A stretch of 56,590 nucleotides of DNA. It comes from Nocardiopsis sp. CC223A (lineage in GTDB: Bacteria; Actinomycetota; Actinomycetes; Streptosporangiales; Streptosporangiaceae). Positions 16,794 through 24,679 of the stretch are shown here, piece after piece (position 1 is the first letter of the stretch; each line of letters begins with the position of its first letter). The translations under genes and the position numbers were made by a program. Below the pieces are notes generated by a model, which was given only the letters and a program-made list of their open reading frames with translations, was not told the DNA's origin and made no database searches. Where the stretch lies: the NCBI RefSeq assembly GCF_030766825.1, contig NZ_JASFDV010000040.1, positions 1 to 56,590 of the forward strand, written 5' to 3'.

Positions 16794-17459
16794 TCAGAGG
16801 AAGACCGCGTACTCCGCCAGCTCCGGCACCCGGCGCGGGTCGACGTCCACCGCGGCGGCCAGCTCCTCGGCCGAGGAGAAGAGCACGCCTGCCGCGCGCA
16901 TCTCCTCCAAGCGGCGCAGGTTCTCCGGGGTCAGCCTGGGCAGTCGGGCCAGCACTCCGGCGGGGGCGTGGTTGACGTCGACCAGGCCGCCGTCGTCGAA
17001 GCCCGTGCCCAGGTCGGGGCGGCCGATGCCCAGCTCGATGGCGTGCATGCGCTCGGTGGCGGCGATCCGCCGGGCCTGGGAGCGCAGCTCCCGGCGCCGC
17101 CGGATCTGCTCCTCGACCGCGGCGTTGCCGCCCCGCATCGACCGGCGCACCGCCAGGACACGGAAGAGGTAGAAGGAGGCACCGGCCCCGCCCAGCCACA
17201 GTACGAGGAAGACCAGCAGGTTCAGATCGCTCTCCGTGTCGATGACGACGAAGGCCGCCAGCAGCGCGGAGGCGGCGAGCGCGCACAGGAACGAGAGCAG
17301 GTTCCGCAGCCGGATGAAGGTGTACCAGAGCAGGAGGGGGGTGACGAGTCCCAGGGTCGCCAGGGCGGCCAGGCCGGCCAGGGCCGGGCCGATCCACGAC
17401 CAAGCCGGGTTCGGGGAGGGGGATTCGGGCTGCCGGGCAGGGGAACCGTTGAAGGTCAT
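16794..17459 (-). CDS. Membrane protein with ComEA-like helix-hairpin-helix domain
   Basis: About 221 residues from ATG 17459; a GTG at 17492 would add 11. Three hydrophobic segments occupy the first 110 residues (WSWIGPALAGLAALATLG, LSFLCALAASALLAAFVVI, LNLLVFLVLWLGGAGASFYL). A basic linker follows, then VDVNHAPAGVLARLPRLTPE and FSSAEELAAAVDVDP, as in ComEA-type HHH repeats. HHH repeats usually bind DNA or form scaffolds. Function unknown. It converges with the regulator gene, with 26 bases between them. Confidence 0.72.
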   Translation of the reverse strand: MTFNGSPARQPESPSPNPAWSWIGPALAGLAALATLGLVTPLLLWYTFIRLRNLLSFLCALAASALLAAFVVIDTESDLNLLVFLVLWLGGAGASFYLFRVLAVRRSMRGGNAAVEEQIRRRRELRSQARRIAATERMHAIELGIGRPDLGTGFDDGGLVDVNHAPAGVLARLPRLTPENLRRLEEMRAAGVLFSSAEELAAAVDVDPRRVPELAEYAVFL

Positions 17460-17510
17460 GCCTTCATGGTAGGCATCGGGCCAACGGTTCACCCACCGTG
17501 ACCGGGGGCG

Positions 17511-18056
17511 TCAGGCCGCCTGCCACTCCGGGGCCAGGACGGACCAGACCTCGGTGTCCCGGCGGCTGCCCCGGTACAGGTAGTTGCCGCGCATCACGCC
17601 CTCCCGGGTCATGCCCAGGCGGCGGGCCACCGCGATGCTGGGGGCGTTCTCCGTGTCCACGTGCCACTCGACGCGGTGCACCCCGCGCTCCCGGATCGCC
17701 CAGTCGATGAGCACTCGGACGGCCCGGGTCACGAGGCCGCGGCCGGAGGCGGCGGGCTCCAGCCAGCAGCCCGCCTCGGCGGTGCCCTGGGCGGTGTCCA
17801 GTTGCGGCAGCAGCACGCCGCCGACCAGCTTCCCGTCCAGCCGGATCCCGCAGATGCGCCCGGTGTCCGCGGCGGTCTTGTCGGCGTAGCGCTGGAGGTG
17901 GGCGCGGCTCGACTCCAGGTCGGTGACCAGGTCGGGCAGACCGACGTAGCGGCCGATGAACTCCCGGCCCCGGTCGATGTGGTCCAGGAACTCCTGGGCG
18001 TGCCAGGGTTCGAGCGGGCCCAGCTCGGCACCGTCGCCGAGGGGTGTGGTGAACAT
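17511..18056 (-). CDS. GNAT acetyltransferase, RimJ/RimL type
   Basis: 181 residues. It shows the RimJ/L-like architecture: N-terminal ARGxLxP-like strand, GCWLEPAASGRGLVTRAVRVLIDWA as acetyl-CoA binding motif A (GRG), RVEWHVDTENAPSIAVARRLGM as motif B and GNYLYRGSRRDTEVWSVL at the end. Probably acetylates an N-terminal amine or a small molecule. Transcribed alone on the minus strand. Substrate not predictable. Confidence 0.88.
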   Translation of the reverse strand: MFTTPLGDGAELGPLEPWHAQEFLDHIDRGREFIGRYVGLPDLVTDLESSRAHLQRYADKTAADTGRICGIRLDGKLVGGVLLPQLDTAQGTAEAGCWLEPAASGRGLVTRAVRVLIDWAIRERGVHRVEWHVDTENAPSIAVARRLGMTREGVMRGNYLYRGSRRDTEVWSVLAPEWQAA

Positions 18057-18270
18057 CGGGCTCCTCGTCAGGGGTCAGGGATCGCGCGGCGGGGGCGGCC
18101 CCGGCCGTCGCGAGCTTCACCTTATCCAGCGTCCTTCAGCGGTCCGGTTCCGGATCGGCCCGGCTTTGAACAACGGGTGGAACCCCTCGGAGGAGAAGCC
18201 GAGAAGTCGGCGGAAGGCGTTCCCTGAGGGCTTTACGGGCCTGCTGAACTCGTCGCCTTCGCCGTCTACA
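18057..18270. other. Intergenic flank of the IS element with a degenerate inverted CRISPR repeat
   Basis: No gene. Bases 18222-18249 resemble the reverse complement of the CRISPR repeat found at 32077-32342 (see separate entry). The remainder is unremarkable. Confidence 0.4.
18222..18249 (-). repeat. Degenerate CRISPR-repeat-like sequence, inverted
   Basis: Matches the reverse complement of the array repeat over 28 positions with about 5 differences: the blocks GGGCTTTA, GGCCTGC and GAAC are kept. It lies 21 bases from the left IS end and has no partner spacer. Confidence 0.45.
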
Positions 18271-19256
18271 GAGGTATCTCAACGAGTTTGTTTTTCTATG
18301 GTGGTCAACGCCAGAGCGGCCTGCACGATCATGCCGATCTTGCACGGGCTCATCGTGGTGTGCCGCAACACCCGCCACCGGCCGACCAGTACCGCCATCG
18401 TGCGCTCGCCGATGCACCGCAGACCACGTAGCAGCAGGTTGCGGGCCCGGTCGTCGACGTCCCAGCGCTCCTCGTCCACTTCGGGCGGGCGCTTGAGCGG
18501 GGGTGTGCACACCGGTTCCCGCCCCGTCGTATCCGGGATCGGCGAGCACCACCAGCTCCTCGGCCGCGGCCTTGTGCAAAAGAGGGAACACGTGCAGGCG
18601 GGCGGCGGTGATGTCCGCGGTCGATCCGGGCTCGACATCGGACACCCACAAGGGTTCTCCGCGGGCGTCGGCGAGGAACTGGACGTTGTCGCCGTGGCGG
18701 TGCCTGTGGCCGCTGTACCAGAGGTCCTTCTTGCCGTCGGAGCCTTTCTCCGAGCAGCGATCACAGGCGAAGAGCTTGCCGTCCGGCACGATCGGCCTGG
18801 CGGGCGCGGTGCGGGCGTGTTCGAGGACTTGGTGCAGGTCGGGGGCCTGGTCGGCCAGGACCGCGACGCCCTCGTCGATGTAGCGGTAGCCGGTGGCGCG
18901 GGAGATATGGTCGTCCCTGGCCAGGGCCTCGATGGAGGTGTCATCGCAGAACCATCGCAGGAGCAGGACGGCCTGCTTGTAGCAGGACAAGGACCGGGAA
19001 CGGGCGGGGGTGCCGACGCGGCGGCGCTCGGCCGCCGAGAGGGAGGAAACGCGCCGAACGGTGTCCACGGGCACGTCGAGGGTGGCAGTACAGGGAACCA
19101 CGTGGAGCCTTTCAGGTGGACCGGCACGGTTTCGTCACCTCGCCTTTTACCTGGGGCTCCACGCCCGTGTCAGGGTAACGACGGTTCACACCCCGGTATC
19201 GCATTTCTGCTGTTCGTGGCTTTCCTCCCGGTCTCCGAACTCGTTGAGATCACCTC
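18271..19256 (-). mobile_element. IS5-family (IS427-like) insertion sequence, degraded
   Basis: 986 bases bounded by imperfect terminal inverted repeats: GAGGTATCTCAACGAGTT at the left and, read inward from the right, GAGGTGATCTCAACGAGTT. They differ by one missing G at the left. The element carries one transposase gene that is frameshifted. The right end directly abuts a 24-base piece of CRISPR repeat. No clear target duplication is visible, so one flank may have been rearranged. Confidence 0.82.
18279..19101 (-). pseudogene. IS5-family transposase, frameshifted
   Basis: The N-terminal part reads in one frame (MVPCTATLDVPVDTVRR ... RATGYRYIDEGVAVLADQAP ... VVLADPGYDGAGTGVHTP). The sequence then continues sensibly only in another frame (PPLKRPPEVDEERWDVDDRA ... 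GERTMAVLVGRWRVL ... ALALTTIEKQT). The switch is near 18500-18520. HTH and DDE_4-like blocks are recognisable: LADPGYDGAG contains one catalytic Asp and GERTMAVLV the region of the Glu. A programmed frameshift is possible but IS427 relatives usually shift elsewhere, so decay is favoured. Confidence 0.78.
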
Positions 19257-19280
19257 ATAAAGCCCGTAGGGCATGGAAAC
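19257..19280 (+). repeat. CRISPR repeat fragment at the IS edge
   Basis: 24 bases ATAAAGCCCGTAGGGCATGG plus AAAC, identical to the 3' two thirds of the repeats in the array at 32077-32342. The 5' third is replaced by the IS right end. The next bases are not a recognisable spacer-repeat unit. Confidence 0.8.
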
Positions 19281-19298
19281 CAGGGATAGTTCCCGACC

Positions 19299-19560
19299 GG
19301 GCACGCGCTGATCGACCACCGCCTCTACCTGCTCGCGTCCTGGACCGGTGGCGCCACCCGTCGACACGCGGCCGGGGTCCCCGACACGACCCGTTTCGCC
19401 ACCGAGCCCGAGTTGGCCCGGCAGAGGATCGCCGCTGCCGCCGTCCTGGAGCACACCCCCCACACGTGAGCGGTCGGCGACGAGGTCTACGGACACGACC
19501 CGCACTTGCGCGGCCGGCCGGAGAAACGCGGGGTGGGTGGGGTACCTGGAGCCGCTTGCG
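19299..19560 (+). pseudogene. IS701-like transposase remnant
   Basis: Reads GHALIDHRLYLLASWTGG ... AAGVPDTTRFATEPELARQR ... an in-frame TGA at 19467-19469 ... VGDEVYGHDPHLRGRPEKRG. These match the middle of IS701-type DDE transposases, which normally continue without a stop and then read YVLAV. Both ends are missing. Only about 85 codons of a protein of some 400 remain, so it is a dead fragment. Confidence 0.72.
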
Positions 19561-19566
19561 GATGAA

Positions 19567-20295
19567 TCAGTGGTCGAGCACGCTCGGGGTGTCGAGGTAG
19601 TCGACGGTGCGGGTGGTGCCGTCCCGGAGGGTGAGGGTGAACCGGCTGCCGAGGGTCTCCGCGTCGTAGAAGTCCCGGCCCTCCCAGGCGGCGAGGAACC
19701 ACCCGTTGGAGATGGTCGCGGGCACCTTTTCCCCGCTCTGGGTGATGACGGACACCGCGGCCACGTCCGCCCCGACGGGTCCGTAGGCGTAGGCGAGCCC
19801 GTCCTTGGCGGCGTCGGGGAAGTTGCCTGCGCCCGCGAGGAGCAGCCCGTCGTCGGGTGCGGGGACTGATCCCTCGAACCGCTCCCAGTTGTCGTCGGGA
19901 TCGCTGCCGTTGAACGACACGCTGAACCTGTGGTCGTCACCCATCCGCCCCAGGAGGAACTGGGTGTCCCCGACCGTGACGTTCGCGATGATGAGCACGC
20001 CGATGTCGGTGACGCTCCCGACGGTGATCACCGTGACCTGCTCTGTCGAAACTCCGGGGAGACGGGCGTCGGGGACGTACTGCGGCAGTACGAGGACTCC
20101 GGCCGCGACCGCGCACGCGGCGGCGATGGCGATCTTCAGGCGCGGCAAGGGCACCGTGAGGCGGGCCCGGGTGCGGGAACGCGCGACCTCCTCGACGACC
20201 CGGCGGTAGTTGCGGGCCCGGGCCGCGTCCGAGACCTCCTGGGGGGCGGGGTCCAGCGTGCGAAGGAGCGCCTGTTCTGGGTATTCGTCGTTCAT
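19567..20295 (-). CDS. Anti-sigma-like membrane protein with extracytoplasmic sensor domain
   Basis: 242 residues. ATG 20295 (MNDEYPEQALLRTLDPAPQ) overlaps the sigma gene's end by 4 bases. Residues 1-50 are cytoplasmic and Arg-rich. A helix KIAIAAACAVAAGVLVLPQY follows, and about 170 residues are outside. The outer domain (FLLGRMGDDHRFSVSFNG, GAGNFPDAAKDG, AAWEGRDFYDAETLGSRF) is homologous to the lipoprotein at 20861-21451. Coupling to an ECF sigma gene suggests an anti-sigma factor, although no zinc-binding HxxxCxxC motif is seen. Confidence 0.72.
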   Translation of the reverse strand: MNDEYPEQALLRTLDPAPQEVSDAARARNYRRVVEEVARSRTRARLTVPLPRLKIAIAAACAVAAGVLVLPQYVPDARLPGVSTEQVTVITVGSVTDIGVLIIANVTVGDTQFLLGRMGDDHRFSVSFNGSDPDDNWERFEGSVPAPDDGLLLAGAGNFPDAAKDGLAYAYGPVGADVAAVSVITQSGEKVPATISNGWFLAAWEGRDFYDAETLGSRFTLTLRDGTTRTVDYLDTPSVLDH

Positions 20296-20852
20296 GATTT
20301 TTCCTGCGGGAGCAGAGGCCTGGTGGGACGGGGGTTCTGGAGCAGTGCCCGGAGCCGTTCCCGGGCGCGGCTCAGGCGCATCGCGGCCCCGGAACGCCGG
20401 ATTCCCAGCACGGTGGCCGCTTCGGCGGCGGTGAGGCCCTCCCACGCGGTGAGCGCGAGGATCTCCTGGTCGGCCGGTTTGAGCCGGTTCCAGGCCCGTT
20501 GCAGGTCCGTGCGGATACTGATCTCGCCGCTGTGCGTGGAGACGGACAATGCGGGTTCCCTGCCGTCGTCGTCCAGGGGGATGTCGAGTCCGGTCTTGCG
20601 CTCCCGGCTCCGGCGCGAACCGGCGAGTACCCTCCGCGCCACGCCGAACAGCCAGGGGCGGGGGTCGTCGAGGTCCTCGGGGAGCTTGCGCCAGGCGATC
20701 ACGAAGACCTCGGCGGCGAGTTCGTCGGCGTCGTTCAGGGCGCCCCGGCGGGCGAAGTAGCGGACGAGGTCGGCGTAGTGGGCTCGGTGCATGTCGGCGA
20801 AGCGGTCGTCGGGGACGACCGCCTCGCCCTCAGCACCCGTGCGGCGGAACAT
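20292..20852 (-). CDS. ECF-type RNA polymerase sigma factor
   Basis: 186 residues from ATG 20852. Region 2 is seen as MHRAHYADLVRYFARRGALN ... ELAAEVFVIAWRKLPEDLDDPRPWLFGVARR, and region 4 as RLKPADQEILALTAWEGLTA ... ATVLGIRRSGAAMRLSRARE. It lies between the lipoprotein gene (8 bases upstream) and the membrane gene (4-base overlap), so all three form one operon. Its targets probably include this operon; no promoter consensus could be defined from one site. Confidence 0.92.
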   Translation of the reverse strand: MFRRTGAEGEAVVPDDRFADMHRAHYADLVRYFARRGALNDADELAAEVFVIAWRKLPEDLDDPRPWLFGVARRVLAGSRRSRERKTGLDIPLDDDGREPALSVSTHSGEISIRTDLQRAWNRLKPADQEILALTAWEGLTAAEAATVLGIRRSGAAMRLSRARERLRALLQNPRPTRPLLPQEKS

Positions 20853-20860
20853 GGGTCGGG

Positions 20861-21451
20861 TCAGCCCTCGGTGACGTCGAGGTAGCCGATCTCGGAGGTA
20901 CCGCCGTCCTTCAAGCGGAGTACGAACACGGCGCCCAAGGTGTCGCGGTCGTAGAAGTCGTCCCCTTCCCACGCGGCGATGAAGTAGCCGTCGGCCACCT
21001 CGGCGGTGACGTCGTCGCCTCCGTTCGTGCGGATCTCCACGCCGGTGACCTCCTCCCCCACACTGCCGTGGACGGTGGCGATGCCTCCGAGCGCGGCGTC
21101 GGGGAAGTTCCCGGCGCCGCTCAGCGCGATCCCGTCGGGAGCAGGAGTCAGGGTTCCGTCGAAGTTCTCCCAGCTCTCGCCCGGGTCGCCGTCCACGAAG
21201 GCGCTGAACCGGTAGTCGTCCCCGTTCCTGCCCAGCAGGAACACGTGCTTTCCGACGCTGGTCGAAGCGATGATGTTCGTGCCGTCCTGTGTGGTCGCCC
21301 CCACCTGGATCGCGGTCGGCACCGTTCCGGTGCCACCGCCCGCCAGCGGGGACGACGTTGCGCCGCCGGCGCAGGCGGTCAGACCGAACGCGAGCGCTCC
21401 GGCGAGTGCCATGCCTGCCAGCGACAGCTTTCGGACCGTGGTGTGCGACAT
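20861..21451 (-). CDS. Lipoprotein with the same sensor domain as the anti-sigma-like protein
   Basis: 196 residues from ATG 21451 (MSHTTVRKLSLAGMALAGAL). A lipobox LTAC at about residue 30 gives a lipid-anchored protein. The mature part shows FLLGRNGDDYRFSAFVDGD, GAGNFPDAALGG and AAWEGDDFYDRDTLGAVF, block by block like the outer domain of the protein at 19567-20295. It may bind the same ligand or compete with the anti-sigma sensor. First gene of the sigma operon. Confidence 0.82.
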   Translation of the reverse strand: MSHTTVRKLSLAGMALAGALAFGLTACAGGATSSPLAGGGTGTVPTAIQVGATTQDGTNIIASTSVGKHVFLLGRNGDDYRFSAFVDGDPGESWENFDGTLTPAPDGIALSGAGNFPDAALGGIATVHGSVGEEVTGVEIRTNGGDDVTAEVADGYFIAAWEGDDFYDRDTLGAVFVLRLKDGGTSEIGYLDVTEG

Positions 21452-21772
21452 GATCTTCCTTCCCGTGCGTCGGCCTCCGGTTGATGCCGACACCCAGGAC
21501 ATGGCCGTGGCCGCCGTGAGTGTCACAACCGGGATCGAAAAGATTCTGACGGGGACTCGCCCCATCCGCGGCTCGACACGGAACACCCCCATCGGAAGCT
21601 CCGCTCCCAAAGGACTCGGCCGCCGCCCGTACCTGTACACGGACGGCGCAAAGGGGAGGTGTCGTGGCCGTGGCGAGAACCGGGGGCGATCCGGTTCCGT
21701 CGGCCCCGCCCGGGAGTGGCGGCGGGAGTCACGCTGGGGCTGAGGAGGGGCGCCGCCGTGATGCGGGCCGCC
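21452..21772. other. 321-base intergenic region
   Basis: Holds the promoter of the leftward sigma operon and the end of the nuclease-like gene. A GGGG/CCCC stem around ACTCG near 21552-21566 is the only structure seen. No gene is supported. Confidence 0.3.
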
Positions 21773-22312
21773 TCACCGGTCGGTGTGTGCGTCACGGGTT
21801 TCGGGATTCCGTCTGATCTCCCACGGGACGCCGTTCATCAGGTGGGAGTCGCCGACGACGGGGCGGTGGACGTTCAACTTCTTGGTGACGCGCCTGAGCC
21901 TGTCCTTCAACCCGGCGAGGGGGGTCGCCACCCCGATCAGCCTGCGCCCTCCGTCGGGCGGTTCCACCGCCAGGCGCACACGGGCCTCGGGGCAGGCCAG
22001 TGCCGCCAGGCTGAATTCCCGCCGGCTCCCCTGCCCCCAGCGCGCGGCCATGTGCAGGACGGCCAGGGAGCGGAAGAACTTGAGGCCGACCTTTTCCGCG
22101 AGGTCGTCCGGTACCTCCGCGCCCGGATACGTATAGTCCTTCACCTCGATCAGCCACAGGGTGCCGTCCTTCACGGACACGAGGCCGCAGCCTTTGGAAT
22201 GGAACGGCGATGGTGTCGCCCTGCGCTGTTCGGGCCACTCGTCCGACCTCTCCAGTTCCCAGCCCTCGGGAAAGACGAAGAAGGATCCATCGATCTCGAC
22301 TTCCACCGGCAT
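21773..22312 (-). CDS. Uncharacterised protein with PD-(D/E)xK-like motif, partner of a broken ATPase
   Basis: 179 residues from ATG 22312 (PVEVEIDGSFFVFPEGWELE). The stretch KGCGLVSVKDGTLWLIEVKD fits a nuclease-like pattern in which an Asp/Glu and ExK lie on adjacent strands, but the fold is not certain. The gene follows the ATPase fragment by 4 bases. ATPase plus small nuclease pairs are common in antiphage defence, so this may be the surviving half of such a system. Confidence 0.5.
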   Translation of the reverse strand: MPVEVEIDGSFFVFPEGWELERSDEWPEQRRATPSPFHSKGCGLVSVKDGTLWLIEVKDYTYPGAEVPDDLAEKVGLKFFRSLAVLHMAARWGQGSRREFSLAALACPEARVRLAVEPPDGGRRLIGVATPLAGLKDRLRRVTKKLNVHRPVVGDSHLMNGVPWEIRRNPETRDAHTDR

Positions 22313-22316
22313 GGAG

Positions 22317-22694
22317 TCAGACTCCCAGGTAGCGCAGACTCTGCGACGACTCGGCCTCCAGGGCGGCGATCGCACTCAGGTCCGCGGGGTCCGTGGCGTC
22401 TTCGGCCCGGACCGCCCGGGAAAGCGAACCCTCGTCCGTCTGAGTTTCCCGGTAGAGACCGATGTAACGGGGCTCGATCGAGCTCTCCGGGGGCTCCTCG
22501 TTGAGGAGCAGTTCGAGTTCCCGCAGCAGGAACACGCTGTGAGTGGCGACGAACACCTGGGTCCCGCCGCGGGCGAGGGCGAGGACGGCCCTGGCCACCG
22601 CCCGCTGCGTCCTGGGGTTGAGGTTCGCCTCCGGTTCGTCCCAGAAGCGGATTTCACCTCCCGGGAGCGGGCGCCGAGGACACTCCTGCCCCAA
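22317..22694 (-). pseudogene. AAA/OLD-type ATPase, C-terminal fragment
   Basis: Only the last 125 residues are recognisable: GGEIRFWDEPEANLNPRTQR is the Walker B/D-loop block, and TQVFVATHSVFLLRELELLL the switch-His block of AAA_15/AAA_21 ATPases. Walker A and the ABC signature are absent from all frames in the 250 bases upstream, where the sequence becomes Pro/Arg-rich in every frame. The 5' part was most likely deleted. Confidence 0.7.
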
Positions 22695-22938
22695 CCCCTG
22701 GGTGGCAGAGGTCGCGGGGGCGCCTTGCCCCGCTCCCTGGGGTGGGGGAGGGCCGGCACGGCCGGGGCCACGCCATCTGCGGCCGGGCTTTCAAGCGAGC
22801 ATGGAGCGCTTCCGGGTTCGCAGGCGGACCATCGTCTCCCACCCCGGGCGGCGCACCGAAGGACTCCCGGCCGCGCCGGGGAGCCCTCCTGCTTCGGACC
22901 GCTACCCCCGAGCGTAGCGCGGACGGTGGCATACAGGT

Positions 22939-23955
22939 CTACATCGTCGCCCGCACCCGCCAGCCGTTCCCCACCCGGCTCAGTACGGGGACCAGCTCCG
23001 CGTACCCGGGCCGCCCGGCCCCGCGCCAGTCCGCGGCCCACCCCCGGAGCCGCGCCAGTGCCGACCCGTCACCCGCGTGCAGCACCTCGCCCGTTCCCGG
23101 AGTGAACACCGCGGCCCCCTGCCGGTCGGCGTACCCGAGCCCCCAGCCCAGGCCCTGCGCGCCCACCGTGCACAGTTCCTCGGCCCGGGTCGCGTACAGG
23201 TACGGAGCGATGCCGCGCGGCCCCTCGCCCTGTGCCAGCACGGGCGTTCGCGTACCCTCCGCCGCCAGTTCCCGCAGCACGCGCTCGGCCGTCTCCCGGT
23301 CTCCGGCCGCCCACCCGGCGGACAGCCACCACGCCGTCGCCCCGTGCTCTACCAGGGCGCCCACGCCCCGGGGCGGTATCCACCACTGATCGAGCACCTC
23401 GGCGTGCAGCTCCACGTAGCCACCCTCGAAGAGCGCCTCCCCGTGCGGAACCCCGTCCGCGTCCACCCGGGCCCGGAGCATCGCCCCGGCCTTGGCCCGC
23501 GCCGTCACGTCCACCGGCAGCACCAGCAGCGCGCCCGGAACCGCCTGCGCCGCCCACGCCCCGGGCACCAGTTCCGGCCGCGCCCACGCCACGACCCGGT
23601 CAAACCGCCCGTGCCCCGGCGCCCCGAGCAGCCCGTCGCCCACCACCGGCACCACGTTGCGCCGGCCCTGCCCGCGGTGCAGGTCGGCGGCCCGCGCACT
23701 CAGGTCCGCCATCACCTCCACCGACACCACCTCGCCCGCCGGCCCCGCCAGCTCCGACAGCAGCGCCCCGGAGAACCCCGACCCGGTGCCGATCTCCAGT
23801 ACCCGCATCCCCGGACTCACGTCCAGCCGGGCCAGCGCCTCCGTGATCGCGGAGGCCGCCGTGGACTGGGTGACCAGTCCCCCATCGGGCCTGCGGGTGT
23901 ACAAGTCCTCGTCCACGGCCGCCAACGCCGCCCGCACGGCGGATCCGTACTCCAT
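22939..23955 (-). CDS. PIMT-type O-methyltransferase of the lasso-peptide cluster
   Basis: 338 residues from ATG 23955. The SAM-binding block VSPGMRVLEIGTGSGFSGALL and the PCMT family core are clear; SQST-like TQSTAASAITEAL precedes it. The protein is about 100 residues longer than housekeeping PIMTs, with a C-terminal extension. It lies 29 bases after B2 in the lasso operon. In lihuanodin and cellulonodin-2 clusters, as I recall, such an enzyme methylates a core Asp in an Asp-Thr motif, leading to an aspartimide. The precursor here has that motif. Confidence 0.85.
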   Translation of the reverse strand: MEYGSAVRAALAAVDEDLYTRRPDGGLVTQSTAASAITEALARLDVSPGMRVLEIGTGSGFSGALLSELAGPAGEVVSVEVMADLSARAADLHRGQGRRNVVPVVGDGLLGAPGHGRFDRVVAWARPELVPGAWAAQAVPGALLVLPVDVTARAKAGAMLRARVDADGVPHGEALFEGGYVELHAEVLDQWWIPPRGVGALVEHGATAWWLSAGWAAGDRETAERVLRELAAEGTRTPVLAQGEGPRGIAPYLYATRAEELCTVGAQGLGWGLGYADRQGAAVFTPGTGEVLHAGDGSALARLRGWAADWRGAGRPGYAELVPVLSRVGNGWRVRATM

Positions 23956-23984
23956 GTCTCCCCTTGTGTCTCTTGTTCGCGCGG

Positions 23985-24404
23985 TCACACGCGCATGATC
24001 AACAGGTAGGGCCGATCCGGTGCCGCCGCTTCTCCCACCGGCCGCCCCTCTGCCTCGACCCAGGCGTGGGCGGTGTAGGGCATCATCCGCGCCCCGACAC
24101 ACCAGTCGACCCGACGCCCCAGCAGAGCCGCGGTGAACACCGCCGCCAACGAGTTCTCCAGGCAGGCCGCCCGCCCCGGGAACCACACCCCGGCGCGGCG
24201 CGCCGCCACCACGGCGACCATCGCCTCATCGAAGCCTGCGGGGCGGCGCACCAGGCGGCGCAGCCACCCGACGACCCGCACCGCGCGTCCTATCGGCAGG
24301 GCCGACAGGGTGACCGCGACGGTGAAACCGATCAGACCGGCCGACAGTCGTAGGGGCCCGCAGCGGGTTGGGGGCAGCGGTGGAAGTGCCATGTGCGTGC
24401 TCAT
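23985..24404 (-). CDS. Lasso peptide leader peptidase (B2)
   Basis: 139 residues from ATG 24404, overlapping the B1 stop by 4 bases. The transglutaminase-like protease core is seen as FPGRAACLENSLAAVFTAAL (catalytic Cys) and MPYTAHAWVEAEGRPVGEA (catalytic His). The acidic third residue cannot be placed surely. A hydrophobic stretch LSAGLIGFTVAVTLSALPI precedes the core. It removes the precursor's leader after B1 has bound it. Confidence 0.9.
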   Translation of the reverse strand: MSTHMALPPLPPTRCGPLRLSAGLIGFTVAVTLSALPIGRAVRVVGWLRRLVRRPAGFDEAMVAVVAARRAGVWFPGRAACLENSLAAVFTAALLGRRVDWCVGARMMPYTAHAWVEAEGRPVGEAAAPDRPYLLIMRV

Positions 24405-24679
24405 CCGTCCGTCTCCGCGTCCACGAGCACTCCCCGTTCCCGCAGGTCGGTTGTCAGGCGCAGGACATCGTCGAGCGACCGCTCCTTGTCCACGCCCCAG
24501 GTCGCCGCCAGTTCCCCCGCCACCTCTTCGATGGTGGAACCGGACGTGAGTCCTCTCCACACGACTGCGGCTGTCGGATTCAGTGCCAGAAACCTTCCCG
24601 AGGCCAGATCCAGTAGCACCGCACCGTCATCGGTGCCCGTGAAGTGGACACCGGGTGCGACACTCCACCGAACCGTCAT
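24401..24679 (-). CDS. Lasso peptide leader-binding protein (B1, PqqD-like RRE)
   Basis: 92 residues from ATG 24679. A PqqD/RRE fold is indicated by VHFTGTDDGAVLLDLASGRF, LALNPTAAVVWRGL and TIEEVAGELAATWGVDKE. B1 proteins bind the conserved YxxPxL-like part of the leader and hand it to B2 and the cyclase. It is flanked by 4-base overlaps with both C and B2 genes. Confidence 0.92.
   Translation of the reverse strand: MTVRWSVAPGVHFTGTDDGAVLLDLASGRFLALNPTAAVVWRGLTSGSTIEEVAGELAATWGVDKERSLDDVLRLTTDLRERGVLVDAETDG

Noticed and set aside
22695..22938. Missing N-terminus of the ATPase in another frame
   Set aside because: None of the minus-strand frames shows Walker A or an ABC signature; the stretch is Pro/Arg-rich in all frames, so deletion fits better than a frameshift.
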